A stretch of 64,000 nucleotides of DNA, taken from Mesaphorura yosii. Lineage: Eukaryota; Arthropoda; Collembola; Poduromorpha; Tullbergiidae. Numbering within the stretch: position 1 is the stretch's first letter; every line of letters begins with the position of its first letter. Shown in pieces: positions 12,501 through 27,500 of the stretch. The stretch lies in assembly GCA_009869945.1 (NCBI GenBank), contig WIXG01000248.1, positions 1-64,000 of the forward strand, given 5' to 3'. The notes beneath the pieces were generated by a model. The model saw nothing but the letters and a program-made list of their open reading frames with translations, was not told the DNA's origin and ran no database searches. Position numbers and translations under genes: made by a program.

Positions 12501-15500
12501 TTTTCAATCCAATTTTCACCAGTGAAAGCAAAATTTTAGTTGCCTACAAAGTCGCAAAAGTGCGGCAAAAGTCAAGGCGGTATTGTTCTCCAAATAAAGT
12601 CCACAGACCACTTTGCTGGCCATAAAACAAAATTTTGCTTTAGTTGCTCAGTTTTATGGAATTGCAGTCGTGTCGCGGTTATGGGTCACTGGACAGAATT
12701 ATGAATGTGAAAGTTTGCCTGCCGGACAGAACTTGTACACATTGCAGGCCATAATTTTAGGTTGTAAAGGTTTCAAATGAATACACTTCTCGTGCTTATA
12801 CGGTGAAGGAATCGGTATCAGAGCGAAGGCAGTGACAGTACTGCGAGAGGTAAAAGGAATTGCATGTTCCTGGCCTATTAAGGACCAAGCAACGTAACTG
12901 CAACGGTACAGAAGAGTTGAGAGCAATGCAAGCCAAGCCAAAATTCTTGAACTAATACTTGCGCTGAGTTTTCTAAATGGATTTATTTCTTGTTCAGCGG
13001 AACAAAGTTTTCCTCCATCACTGCTTTATGTGAAATCAATAATTTGAAACTAACTTGATTATTACCGTCGTGATATATGAGGAGGGCTATTAACGTGAGT
13101 AGTGCATTCGGGCTCGGGCACTCGACTCGAAGGTGAAATTGCTAAAGTAGACAAACATCGGAATAATATCATTACAGACTGCTCAGGCTGTATTTCTGTA
13201 TCAGAAGTTTATTGTATTGGCCAAAGTTTGAGGATTCCTTTTTTGGCTCAGTTAGTTAACGGCGAAGGTTTCAACGTTCGGCCGCTTCAGCATAAAGACA
13301 CATATATTTAACTTTCACAAATAATTTGAAAAAAGCAAAACGTAAACTTCTACTTTTTCAAATATGGCACATGTGCAGAAATCCGTTCAAGTGATCCGAG
13401 AATAATTATGGTTACATTATATTACTTGTATTGAGAAGTGAAGGGTCTTTGTTTTAAGTTTGCGTTTCCTATTACCAATTAATTCTTGCAAAACTTCGCT
13501 TCCGAATTTTTGTATTGTGCACGTTTAACATGAATTGAGGATTCATCGTAATTTTGAATTTTCGTTGATTTTAGTTCATTTTATACAAGAACGTAGGTTA
13601 TTTCTGGTCTCTAATAATAACGGCAATGTAAAAGTTGTCAAGTATTGGAAGTCAATTCCAGGTACACTTGCTTATGAAACTTCATTTTCAGGAGAGCGCA
13701 AATTGGGGAAATTCACGCAATCATTTCATACTGGATGATTGATTTCTAGGAAGCCCAGCTTAAAATTGCTTCTTCAGACTCAGCAGGATTACAGCAGTAG
13801 AAATTAATGCTGAAATTGACACCATTAAGTGCAGGCCGAAGGAAATAAAATGATTGCAAGAGTTCGTTAGTTCGCTGCAAGTTATAAATCCGTATGTGAC
13901 TTGTCACTGCTCCAGCTGACGTGCACTGACGTGTAGCTGTTGAGGCAGTGAGGCTCCGACGTATGACTTTTTTAATTTAAAGAACTGTTGAAACAAAACT
14001 AATTAAAAGTCCGAATCAATCACAGCGAAAGTACAGTAGCAAAGTTTAACGCCTTTTCATATATAAAAAATACTTCTGCATTGGGTTTGACGTTCAGCTC
14101 GTAGGACATTTCTTTCGATTTAGCAGGCCAACTGCTTTAACACCGGCATCATTTGACAAATTTAGGACGCAGTGCTGACAAGCCCATGAAGTCAGCAGTA
14201 GAATGAGCCACGCCTGCAGAAGAACTCGTTGCTCATTTAATTTCCTCTCATTTGCTTGTCATTTTCCAGTATTTTCCAGCTTACCTCTTTGAGCTTTAAT
14301 TATGTGGCACTAATTTACTCAAGATGAGTCAAACTCACACGCTCACAGCTTTGGTGCCAGAGAACAAAGAAGAGGTACTAAGAAAATCTTGTCTAGTGTG
14401 AGAAAGCAGCTTTTAATTAGAAATTTTGTATACATAAGACAGTCAAGAAGCACGCTCTTTTGCTTGCCTTTGAAGAAATGATACAATTAAGGACATGCGC
14501 GAGAAATTGTTCATATTCAGATTTAATTGAGGAAACGACGAATTCTGGGCGTTAAGTGTTATTCTTCTGCTGGGACCCATGTCCAGTCCAGCTGCAATTT
14601 TTCCTTTCGGCCTGCACGCACTCAAGTCGCAAATGGCAATGACAAATTGCTTTCGTAGTCTGGACACTCTCCTCTGTTTGTCTTTAACCTCTCATCAGGC
14701 GGCGTTGCCCCTGCTTTCATGCTCATTTCGATTGTCTTCTAAAAGAGGCTATTTCCTCCTCATTTCCTATCTCGTCGAATGAGTGAAAAAGAACTCTGCA
14801 CTTTCTCCAGGCGGGCAAGAACTGTCATGAATGAAGCCTGAGTAGAATGTGAGACGACTTCAAATGAAATCTGAGACCGAAAAAAGTGCAATGCAAGTGA
14901 AAGAATTATTGAGAAATGAGATGGGATAAGGAAGGAATAAAAGATTTGGATGCGGAACAAAAGTTCTCGAGATGATGTTCTGGCTCTTTCCGCGCGCCGT
15001 GTCCTGGCCGTGCGAGCCTTAATTTATTCCTTTCGCTGCAGTTTTGGGTGCCCTTTTATGAAGTTTGTGTGCTGGCCGTGACAAGTGATGGTCTGCCTTT
15101 GCAAGCCTGCACTCTTGGCCCTGTAAATGTGCAATCCAGCTTGAATCGTAGCACTTATTGATTATGGGTGTGAAATATTGCGTGCCATTAGCAAGGACAA
15201 AGATCATGTACGCCCACAGACAGAATGATTATCACGTTGATGATAAATAGCGCCAAAGATTAATTTATGCTCCAACTAAATAGCACCAACACGCATCCAT
15301 ACGCATTTACGCATCGTACGGAATCGAATTTTGTTTATGGCCTAGATTCTCCTCGGAAATTGATTTTGCACGCTTCAATTAACTTGCGTCTCAATTTTGC
15401 ATAGTACGTAATGAAGTAAGAAATTCCTGGGGCAAAGAATTATGATCCCGCCTCTTATCTTTGTCCCCGTGTGCTTACATGTGCGTTAATAATGTTAGAT

Positions 15501-18500
15501 GTAAGCAGAGCCTGGGCCCAAGTTCAGTCCAGAGGAGTAGCTTTCTAAAATCTTCAGTTTGAGTGTCAGTCAAGGAATCCGATTAACATTATCATTCTTA
15601 ATGTTATTTTCAGGAGATGTACACCAACCTTAGCACTGGTGTCGTGAAGCACAGCGAATTCATTGCTCCAACTCAAGGGAATAGAATGATTTGCGCGTGT
15701 GCTGGGCGACGATTGTTTTACCTTTCATTGAACAAGGGAAAAGAATTCCGTGTGCCATGTGCAATGTGTAAATGCGTGGATGATACTCATTCAACGCGTG
15801 CGTATGCGGATGTGATAATAATAGAAGGCAAAAGTGGCTGTACTTGAGGTTTCTTCACGAACTGGTGCCTCCTGCAATGGATAGGAAAAGAATTGGAAGA
15901 ATGGCTGCATTTTTCTCCGCTTGCTTTCACTACCATTTCAGACTTAATTCACGCATTCCATACGCTTCATTCCTCATTGATTCCTGCCGCCTGCTCAAGT
16001 TTTCCTTACCTTTCCTCAGCCTGCCTTTCATCGTTTCTTGTACGATGCCATCATCTAATAATCCCTTTTATAGATTTTTTTCGTGTATATTAAGACTAAA
16101 AATGTTGGAAGCGCACAAAAAGGCAGAGCAAGCTGCTGCTCTGCCTTGAAGCTGCTCAACTCAGTCAACTTTTCTTTATTCAATACCTTTGTTCTAAACT
16201 AGCTTCAATTTCTGATTCTACGCAGCCTACGCTCCTTTTACAGCTCAGAATGAAGCTCATGTTCGAGTTTTGTAAGACATCCTCGAACATATGTGTTATT
16301 ATTTTTATCTTGCTTCATCATCGTCGTTGTCATCTTCTTTCTTTCTCTTCTTTCCCTCATACATAGAAATTATTAAAAAATCTTTGGCTCGTCAAAGCGG
16401 TATTAACTTTGTTCTCCAGTTCTGCTCTTCTACAGTTATTAAAGCAGACCGATGACTTTCTCCTGCTTGTCCTCATTCTGGCCTATCCTGGTGTGTCGTC
16501 TGCAAACTTTTCGACATATAATTGGAATTACACAACCAACTTTCTCTCTTTTAGGGCTTTTTCTCCCCTGCACCATACGTGGTTTTATTCGAAATGCCGT
16601 GTGCCCATGCCCAAAAATAGTTTTCAGTTTGACTTCTTAATTTTTGTCTCAAAGGACAGAGTTTCGTCAAAGTATGTTGAACTTTCGCGAAATTAGTAAA
16701 TAGTACGAGAGTGCCTGTTTCGAATTGGCAATTGAGTTGTGGGTGATTCAGGTTACTCTGCCATCTGAAATGATATGGCGTTCAAAGCAAAGGGAATACG
16801 CGGTGTCAATAATCTGTAACTGGGACTTGAGATGTTGATCAACAACGCAATCTTTCTGTTTTTGTGCCACTTGATTTTGCCTGAATTTGTTCTCTTCTTT
16901 GGGAGACACGAGTGTGATTTGAAACTGCCTTCCTTTCAGCCTACATGAATTCCATGACTGAAGAATAAATGCAGTTTTATGTACAATGCGAAGAATAATG
17001 TTGGTCTTACGTCCTAATGAAAAATCGCACTTCTGACACCAGCGACCAATCCACGACGGTGCGGTGCGATGGGAAATTGGTTGGTTGCCGGTCGGCAGCG
17101 GTCTGGCCTGCCTGGTATGCTTTAATACAGGCCCACGAGTGCGAGTAGGGAAATGGAGGAAAAAACTGAAGAAATGCAGGAAAAAAGTAGAATGAAAGAA
17201 AGTAATAAGAAAGGCAACGAACCGAACGGAAATTGTGACGGAGACAAAAAATGTTGCTTTTGGAGCGCAGTGTACTGGCTGTGCTTTTCGCACACTCCAA
17301 CTCTTCCAGTCTTCACGCACTCGCATTTTTATACTTCTTCGCCGAAGAACGGGTTACATGTGAGAGTGAAACTCGTCCCGACAGTCAATTCTCAAGACAA
17401 GTCAAGAAAGGGTTGTTGCAGCATTTTTTCTATTACTGCTTTCACGCGTGTGGAGAAAGAAACTTTAGCTTCATGTTGCCGCTTTCGCCTTCACCTCGCC
17501 ATGCTTTTTGTTTTTCATATTATTGTTCTCTTATTATGATTGGTACTCGTTCACTGTACGAAATGTGACGCGGATGAGCCACACTGTATAGAAACAGTAT
17601 CTAATTTTGAGTGTCACCCTAGAGAAAAGGTTCATCTCGACACAGTCGCGGCAGCAGCAGTAAGTGTGGGGGAACTCATTGAATGTATCAGGAAAGAGAT
17701 GAAATATGAAGTGGATACAATAATAATAATAGTAAATTGCAGTGGCAGGAAGAGGAAGAGGAGTTGGCATCGCTTGGCATTGTTGGAAGGAGATAGCAAG
17801 GCAGGCCTTCGCCAAATCACAAGATGACGATGATTGAGAAAATTGATCTTGTGAGACTGGCTGCTGTTGCTGCCGCTGCTGCTGAACGAGCAAAAGTACA
17901 AGAATTTTATTTCCTGTTCGCAGTCATTGCAATCCTGTGCGTCCCACGTTCATTCAGTTCACTTTCTCTTTGTTGCGACACTGCGAACGCGTACGCGGAC
18001 CACTTATGGTGATGGTGATAGACAAACGCAGTGCTGGAGATTGCGAACACAGATATGAAATATTTACTCGCATGCAGTGTGAACTGTTACCACTCTCATC
18101 CGTATTATTAGTGCGGGGAAATATTTGAGAGATGATTGGATCCTTATTATTTTCCTCGCGCACGTATATGTGTCACCTAGATTTGATTTACGACAGAAGA
18201 CTGTCTCGTCTCACCGACTGCGATTGCCATGCCACGTTTCTGCCACGCACTGCCACTGCCGCTCGGCTCGAGGTATGATTTCGGCAGATATGACTAATGT
18301 CTACACGCTGCACGCAGCGCAGCGCCAGGAACATACACTTGACACTTTATTATGAGAGACACGCAAACTTGCCATAATATGAACCATTAATAATAATAGA
18401 AAAAAGACGGACGAAAGGATTCCGCTAGCTATGCTATGCCAGGTACGGCATACCAGCAGAAAGTGAAAGCGAGAGCCAACTCATATCTTGCCACATCATA

Positions 18501-21500
18501 TCAAACCATCGGCCCCATCGTGTGATGTGACACTAATAATGACTTAATATTCATTAAACATGTCAGGATTGGTTAAACAACACGAGGGGACGTCCGTAAT
18601 TTTGTTGACAACTTCCTTACCCTGTTCACATGATGTCATGTCGTGCACGTTTTATTTCAGCTACATGGATAGGCCGGACTGAATCAAGGTTAAACTCTGC
18701 GTTGGCGTTGGGGCTAAATCCTTCCCAGGACCAGAATTATATATAAATCTAAAGTTTGTGTAGAAGGGATTTCAAATTATAAAACAACATCCTCGGTGAT
18801 TGAAGACGCGCAGCAAATTTTAAGCTGGTTTTCATCCTGTCCTTCGGCAGAATATCGCATAAAGATTTAAAATTCTTCATGCTGCTTGTTGACAGGTTAA
18901 GGCGCTTAGATATTTGTTGACTGCCTTATTCTAACTGTGGGGTCGAAGGGCAAATCGGTAATTTTCAAGCTCCCACCACACTCATTTGCCTTTCCTTACA
19001 TTGTGGCGAAAATATTCCAGCCGCTTTGATTGCAATGCGAAACATTTGGATTTTGGATCGACACGACAGAGCGAGTGCCAAAAATATGCACAGCACAAAC
19101 TTATTTCTGTCTAAGAACTGCCTCGTTATTATATACACTAACTCATTCGTCGCTGAATACATTCATGCTCATTTAGGCAGCCGAGTGCAGTAACAGCAGC
19201 CAAGTCGGTTGTGGACTCAGTCAACGCAAGCTGACGTTTACGCACACGGGAACTGTTAGCGACGATAACATAACTTTCTTCCCCAATTTACGAGATCCTT
19301 AATGCACGCGACACACTGTGCGCGCATACTTTTCAATTGAAGAACTATTCAACCTACCGCAGGGTGCGAATACGAGCAGCTCATCTCCCGGCTGAGGGCT
19401 GAATGAGGACAATAACATGTACCAGCCGGATTTATTCCTGCTGCCAGGCACTTGCGCGCGCTAATTCACATGTCACGCATGTGGTGTGCGGTACGAAATG
19501 ATCGTGAGCAGTTGGAGATTATTTTCACAAGCAGTGAGCATCAGAAATATGATAAGCGGCTGTTCCACTCTAAAAATTTGGCAAGGCAGTGCTCCTGTTC
19601 CAACAAACGTTTCGATCGTAATTTAAATCCGAATGCATTCATACGCAAATTCGCTAAATGCAAAGTGTGTGTTGGCAGAGATTATTTTACTTGAAGGGTT
19701 CGGCAACGGCAACGCGATACACGTTCGCGTATGCATGTACATGTGTAAGTGTGTAAGAGGATGATAGAATCAAAGAGAAACGAACCGAGTGAGAGTTTGC
19801 AATTTCTGTAATTCCGTGCTGGTGCGTGTTACCCGCCTGCATTGCATGCCTACTGTAATTCGGGCTACGACCTGCAAATCTCTCGGAAATCCTAGAAATA
19901 GAAATCCACGCAAAAACTGATTTGTCTTGAATTAACACTCAAAAGGTGTGGTTGAATGATGAATGAGTGTTTGTGGCTGTGGCTGGGCTCAAATACTACA
20001 AAGTGCGTGGCGGAGCTGAGCTTTCACTGTGGCTCGACGCGGCAGCCGCACCAGATATTGATGGAACAAGGAAGGAAAGCCGACACATGATTACTGGAAT
20101 GCCGTGCCGTGCTGTGTCGTGCCATGCGGAGTAGGAAACGAACGAACTAGAAACCGCTAATGTTCTGCAAATATTGAAGTTGTACATATGTTTGGAATGG
20201 TTGCAGACGATGTAGGAGTTCTGCTGCTGCTGTTCTTGCAAATTTGCTCGCTGCCGTGCCATGTTGTGTCTTGCCGAGTGAAGTAGGAAGAGGTGAAGCT
20301 TGTGCGATGGCAGTGAAAATGTAATACCAGCACTTTACTATCAACGCTGAAACTCAAAACTCAGAAGTGGAAGTGGAAGTCGGCACAGCACGTGTGATAC
20401 GAACTTTCATTCAGGGAATCATGGAATTTACTCTGAGTGTGAGAGGAAAGGAAGATTTTAAATACGAGACCTGCTTCAGCCAAGCGATGCCAATGCCACT
20501 ACCATTCCTCAATTTCACTTTTGTACATTGTACACCGTAGATAACAGATATCAGATTATTGTGATTTCGTTGGTAGAACAGAATTTTTACTCTAGACTAC
20601 GGCACATGAAAGGGATTCATTTTTCCTCTGCTTTCTATCTCCATCTCGTAAATTACCTCTCACTCGACTGTTGGTGGGCTTTGACTTTGGCACTGGCACG
20701 AGTGACGGGTGAAAATTCAGTCAGATTCGGATGTTATGGATTCCCATGCATGGGAGTGCACGTGTGAGTATGCACATGCTAATTAATTAGTCGATACGTC
20801 CGCAGAGTCCTTGCGTCCACATGTGTGGTTTCCTCATCCTGTTTCACGGTTTTATTTGCTGTTAATCCATCGACCGATTTGTTGATTATTACTTCAAAGA
20901 GTCCAGCGTGATTTTGATTAGAATTAAATTATTGCTGGGAGGGTTTACAAAATCTATTTGTAAGTGAGCACTGCATTTCAATATTTCAGACTTCCTTGGC
21001 TTCGTACACACTGTCTGACCAAGCGAAATTGTTCAATTATTTACCAAGTTCAATTTGCTGGCATCGAATGAATGGCTGAATGGTAGTGGGCGCAACACAA
21101 ACTGTAGCTGGAAAATAATGAAAATCTCCAAGTGATCTCCAAGCGTTCTGAGTCTAAATGGTAACGACAGGTTTAAATACGTTCCAGATACTTTCTTAAT
21201 CCCCAACTCGCCCATGACCCTGAGCCAAGCATCTTGAGCTTTTAAGAGAACGATGAAATTGAATTGGACAAACTTAAGGCTTTTAGCTCTTTTAGCCTTA
21301 GTCTTGGAAAGGATTTCGCATTTATACATCAGATTTTATTGACTGAAATTTATAGAAAGATTTCAGATCATAAAATGAGCTGAGCTGGATTTAATCATAA
21401 AACTGCCTGCTGAGCCTGACTGACTGTCAGATAATATTGGCGAGATGTTACTCTCATGGAAGATTCAAAAGGGACAATATTTTAAAAATCTAATTCAAAG

Positions 21501-24500
21501 TTAATATAACTCAGAACGCTGAGTGATAATAAAATGCCATAAACTATTTTATTACTTTTGAGTTTTACTGTGGAGAGACTTCACAGTTTCATCTGGCATG
21601 TTTCTGGCAAATTGTGAATTGGCAAAATGGGAATGTCAGAAGCAATAAGTGTTAAAAGGTTATTAAAACAAGCAGTGAAGGGAAAAGCAGTTTGATGATG
21701 GTTCAGAGCACAGCATAGCCGGTTCGAGTATCAAGATTACGGCCATTTCACTTGACCATTAACTTGAACTTGTTTTTATCACTTTGGAGAGCAGCGATGA
21801 AACAATTTAATCCTTGTAGAAGGTCATTATTGATAAAAGTGCACTTAGACGCGTGTTATTGAATTTTAAGTACTGCAGAGCAGGTCGTTAAAAAGTACAT
21901 CGTCGTCGTTTCTCTTGAATTAATTAATTTATATGAACTCTGCAGTCCAAGTTTATTTTCCCGGGAGCAGCAGCCCACGGACGCACTCTGGAGCTGGAGG
22001 CACTCCTTTCCTGCCCGCGTGCCTTGTCTTTGGTCGTGAATTGTCGAGACACTCTCATTCGCACTGCATTGGAACACGAAAGGCAAAAAAGAAAGCCATA
22101 AATTAGAGAATGGACTTCCAGCTGTTGAACTGGGACAGGATTTTTGGACATTGTCCCAAAGATTTTGGAAGAAGTTGAAAATGTCCAATATTTCCTGGTG
22201 TTATGCTCTCTGACTTTCCTCTCGGGTACAGCAGCTTCCTTCATAATGATGCCCGCCTTTTGTCGTACAAATTTGGAAAACTGGTGCGTATTTAAGAAGA
22301 GAGACAAGAATAATGATCCGAAGCCTGGTGGTGCATTGCTACCCGGCTCAGCATTGTTTAAGACAGTGCTTAATATTTTGTTGTCGCTGACTGTTCAAGT
22401 TGACTGCAGTCAGGGCACGCTGCTCGTTCGGGCGACATCAGGATATTTTTTCCATTTTTGTGTCTGGTTGCTTCACAATTGTATTGTAAGAATTTTTCCT
22501 GTTCCAGAACTTTATTTTTTTGGCACGGTACAACAAGAATTGAATGACGTTCCTTGCTCGATTTTTATGTAGAAGTTCGCTGCACAATTGCATAGATTCT
22601 TATATGACAAAACTGAGCCTCCCGGGTGGAACACGGTAACAAAGCACAGGTACCCGGTTTTGAAGTTTTGCTCGAATGAATTGAGTATTCGGCGGTTTTA
22701 TTGTGAGAAAGTTGAGTGAAGCCAGCGTGAGGTCTTTGGTCTAACTCTCCTAAACTAAACATGCACAGAGAGTTTTTAAAAATTACCAAACTAAAGTTAA
22801 AGAGTGACACACATGATGCCTGGGGAAAATTATCCTAATGCCTATGCAGTTTCGCCACTTAAGACTTCGACTGAAGGAGACATGATGAATTGGGTCGAAA
22901 TTGAATTTAGCTTGCTGCGCTGCAAGGGTTTAACTACTTCAAACCTGTACACACAAAGTTAAGCACATGGTGCATATGTAAACTTTTTCACAAATACATT
23001 ATATTCATTTTCCCTTTTTGGAAAATTTCTAAAACTCGATAATTTACATTTTTTGATTAGTAAACCGAAGTTTGTCCAATTTCTACTAAACTCAGTGTAA
23101 ACGCTTATTTATGAAGTGGCGTTTATTAATTTTCGATTCGCAGGAAAAATCATTTTGCCTTAATTTTTTTTTAAAATTAGGTAGGGGCGGTCATCATTTT
23201 ATCATAGTCGGAATTTCTCAAAAAATTGCTTCGCCTTCGTTTAATTTCATTACTTCGTCTCCCAAAAGCCTGGAGCAACAAACTGATTCGCCAACAATTT
23301 TGCGTCTGCTGCCACCAAGCAGCTGCGAGTTGGGTGGCATCAAGGCGCAAGATCAAATGAATATTAGGCAAAGACTTCTTGAGACTTGTACTTTGTACAT
23401 GCCTGCCTACGCTATCGTAGAGGAATTAAAGATAAGAGTCATGTGATATTTTAATTTGCAAAGAGCAAGAAGCTTTTGATGAAGTTTTCATATTTTCTTG
23501 ACTTGGTGTCTTCCCACGAGATTTTCCCGTCAGTGCACAGCACCGTACACGCTAGTAACTGGCTCTGTGTTTTGTATATTATGCCATTTTAATGTAAATT
23601 AGTGCAGTTAAGACGAGAAAATGGAATTGCTGGAGCATAACGGGCACTGACACAGTGAAACTGTAGTAATTTAGTTTTTTGTATTCTGGAAGTTGTTCAG
23701 ATAGCAATGGCAAGCAAAAGCAATAAGATTTCACTCCACATATTAAACCCAGACCATACCCGTCGTCGTTGTCGTCAGTTCAATTCTCTTGTTCTTACTT
23801 GGCGACGAGACGAGACGATTCTAATAACACAGTTTTAAATGAAAAGAAAGGATTCGAATAATTACACATTCCATCTTTATAACAACTTTTGAAATTACAC
23901 AATGGCTGACTTTCTCCGCTTCCTTCTTGGCCTTTTTGAATGCGTGCGGACTGTGCGCACTTCCTTTCTACAAGTAGAGCGTTTAGAATGAATGTTTTGA
24001 ATGCTGAAATTGAATTCATCTGTAGTCAGTATTAAAATTGAATTGTAGCTTAAAAATTTTAAGACTGTAGTCAGAGTCGCGGTTTCCTCCTATCCTTTGA
24101 ATTCAATGAATGAATGAAAATGTTGTAGATATTTCAGAATTTTGATTTTCATCCCGCACAGCTGCTCTTTTGGTTTGTGGTTATGTACTGAGGGATAACT
24201 TTTTAAGCTCTCTGCAAATATTTTTAATTCCTTAACTTGTGGGGACTAAAACTAATGAATGTGCAGCAGCAACACTTTTGTGAATTGAAATTCCGGCAAT
24301 ATGATTTCCTTACATGTTCTGTTCATTCCAATGGATAATGAAAAGTCGGAAACAGCTTTGTAAATAAATCTACTTCAACATGTAATGTGGTTCTTTTCGT
24401 GGAACGAATCATTTTTCCAATTCAAATCCGTTGGTTTGCTGTGATAGAGTTATTTTAAAATGTTGGACTCTTTAATCTAATTTCGGGCTCACGGTTTGCC

Positions 24501-27500
24501 ATTCGACCAAGGACTTCAAAGTCAAACCATGTGCAGTCTTGACCAGAAAGCTGCCAAACTGTGTGACTCCGAATTCTTCAATATTCGAATCAACATTCAA
24601 GGTTCTGACTACTCTAAAGGATGACTCCTTCAAGCAATGTGTCGTTTTGGGCTTTGTAAATAGTTCTGACCTTCAAACTAAAAGTTTCAGCAGAAATCGG
24701 AAATTTCTAACTGCACCACTTTTTTTTCAATGCCCTTGATCCCACTTTGTTAACTGCTTGTCGCAAGAGTACAGTGATTTTAACAAAGTACCATTTTTAT
24801 TGCCCTCATATATATTTCAAGAGTAGATTTCATCACTGTTCTCGGAATCCCATGACCGAAAACTTCTGTCTGTCCGCGTTGTAAGTTGTGTGTGACCTAC
24901 TAAATTTTTAAGTAAGAATTGTTTGAGTCTTAGAGAGAAAGCAAGGCAGAGATCGAGTGCACTACAGAGAATGTTGTTCCAAGAAGAACCATTAAAATTA
25001 AATTACACGAACAAAGATAACAGAAGAGCGGGCCGCAATGCTGTATTTTATGTTACAACACGTCTCAAGTCAGTCGTGCTCGCCTTCTTGAAATATCTTG
25101 TATCTGGGTCGAGCTCCGTCTCCGCAGTGCTACTGGTCTTTTATCTTTATTTTTTTAATTGAGTTCAAATGATAAATACGCATCTGAAGTGCTGCACTGT
25201 ACTTTCTCCACTTTCCACTTGCTCCTCGTTTGTGCTCTACACGTCTTGAGCAAACAACATTAAAATGACGTTTGCCGCACACTCCCTCTCGTTCTCCTTC
25301 AAAAGCTCGCCGCCTGCCATAAACTTCAAAAGGCAGTAACCCAGAAACGACCAGACGAGCCAGCAACAATGGAAATGACAGGGGTTGGACCTACTAAACT
25401 CCTTTACTTATCAATTCGCGTGCTACATGCCCTACCCTGCTTGTTGTGAGTTGTGAAAGTTTTTTTTACTTCAAAATGTCATGATCATGAAGTACTCTTC
25501 ATAATAATATTCTTTCTGGCAAGCTAGTCATATACCTTTGTGCTTTGTGCGTGGTGGTTGGCCTGTGCCTCGTCTGTACCGGCCAATGCGCATTGCCAGT
25601 GCGTTTTCGTAGTGGCCGTAGTATTTAGTTCCTGTGCCTTCATCTCTCTTCATCATCTCATTCATTTTGATTGGGGGTAATTTGTTCAAGTTGACTTGAG
25701 TTTCGCTTTCTTTGGCCTTTCTCCTTCTTCACAGCAGACTTTGTGAGCTCCTTTCAGATTTCTTTTATTCTCTCTTATATTTTGATAATAGATCTTTTGC
25801 CTTGTTCGTTGCTCTTCTGCAGTGGTCTTCATATAATATATTGTTCACTGCATTACGTGAGCTTCTATCTGTACCATTTGACTATTAACTGTTCGCCCGC
25901 CGCTGCTGGCCGCTAGTTTCAGCGCTGCAAAGCTCCATTTGCCGCGCAGAGAGGGACTGGACGAGTGCCAGTAGAGATAAACACGAACCCTGCCTTCCTC
26001 GTTGTTTGTTTATGCTTGCTTGCTGTGTTGTGCATTACACAGAAATTAAACGCGTGAGAACTTTTTCTCTTTTTTCCTGAGAGTTTGTGAAGTATTAATG
26101 TGATGTACTTTCCACGCTCCTGTTCCAGAGACCTTAATTCTTTTCTAATGGGTTCACAATTCAAACAAATAAGTACTCTAATGATAAGTAAGGAAGGAGG
26201 CCAGGTCTTCACGCTCAAGTACTTTCTTCTCAACCACCGATTCTTCCTGGCACGGCTGTCAGATTGCATGTGCCCATTCCATTCGAATTTTGCAGTAGAC
26301 GTTATTGACTGGATTGCAAAGTTGGACTTTGGACGAAAATGGAGTTTGATATATGAGGAAGGCTGGCTGAGCATGCTGGGCGAAGAATTAGTTAGTTGGG
26401 CATTTTGCAGACCACGATAAGTTCGAATTCTACGTCATATTTTCTTGCATTTGCCTGAACTTGCCTGTCTTGAAAACAGCAAAGTATACTGAAATCATCT
26501 CAAACTCAGACTCGTTCTGACTTGATCACAAAACGCACGTATTCGAGCTTATGAAGACGTTTGTTGTTGAAATTGAGTCATGCCCTTGACATTTGTGGGA
26601 CGCAGAAAATCCAAAAGGCAAAAGACACCCGAAAGGATATGCACCGAAGAGTCGAGCTGTTCGCGTGTAATCCGTCTAGTAGAACTCATTTTATCCGTTT
26701 TCAATTACGTGTTTGTAAACAAGGCAGGCGTGTTGTGTGTGTTGTACTTGAATCACTATCACATGAAAGTGCTCAAGTCAAAGATAAATCAATTTAGTCC
26801 AACCACATAATTACATGGATGCTATGCTGTCTCTGAGCAGTCTAGTTGAGACTGGTTCAGCCTTGTCGTTTGGTTTCCTGTTTCTTTCTCGGCTGATTCC
26901 GGGAAGGCGAGGGATTAGAGCTTCCATCACGTCTCTGTGCACTGTAAATAGACTTACACGCCTGAGCTTACGAGCATTCCTCAGAATCGAGCACAGGAAA
27001 AAGAAGTCTAACTCTTAATTGTTTGCTTTCTTATTTTGACGCTGATGCGAATCAATAAACTTCAGTGCCAAATGCCAGTGTGTGGTTTTCGGAGTTTGGT
27101 CGACCTTGAGATTTGAAATTTAATCTCACGATTCTCTCAATATCGTGAATCGTGATGGAAACTCGATTTTGTTTAGTCTCGCACTACCATTTTGGGGCGT
27201 CCTGGCCCAGATTTACCGCTACCCGCACTAATTCCTGTGTAAAAGTATGTCATCTTCATTTGACATCACGAAACATACAAATTGAATTAAGCATGTGAGA
27301 AAGTCATCAAGGAAATGAGTTTGCACAGAGTATTGATTGCGATTTGGCGAGTTCCGGGTGGCGGCACCGTGAACTCGTCAAATAAGCAACTCGAATGTAA
27401 ACAAACCAGCAAACGCAGGAAAGAACTCGAGCAGGTGTTATACTGAACCGCTTTAACTGTGGGTGGCAGAAATGTGTAATGGCTAATCATTTACTTCAAA

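Noticed and set aside
17740..17900. Trinucleotide runs (ATA, GCT/CAG) that might indicate a coding repeat.
   Set aside because: They are short, imperfect and not within a supported exon; ordinary simple sequence.
22144..22572. A 142-codon open frame in the large dpr intron.
   Set aside because: The first codon is TTG, composition is like intron sequence, and no domain is visible.
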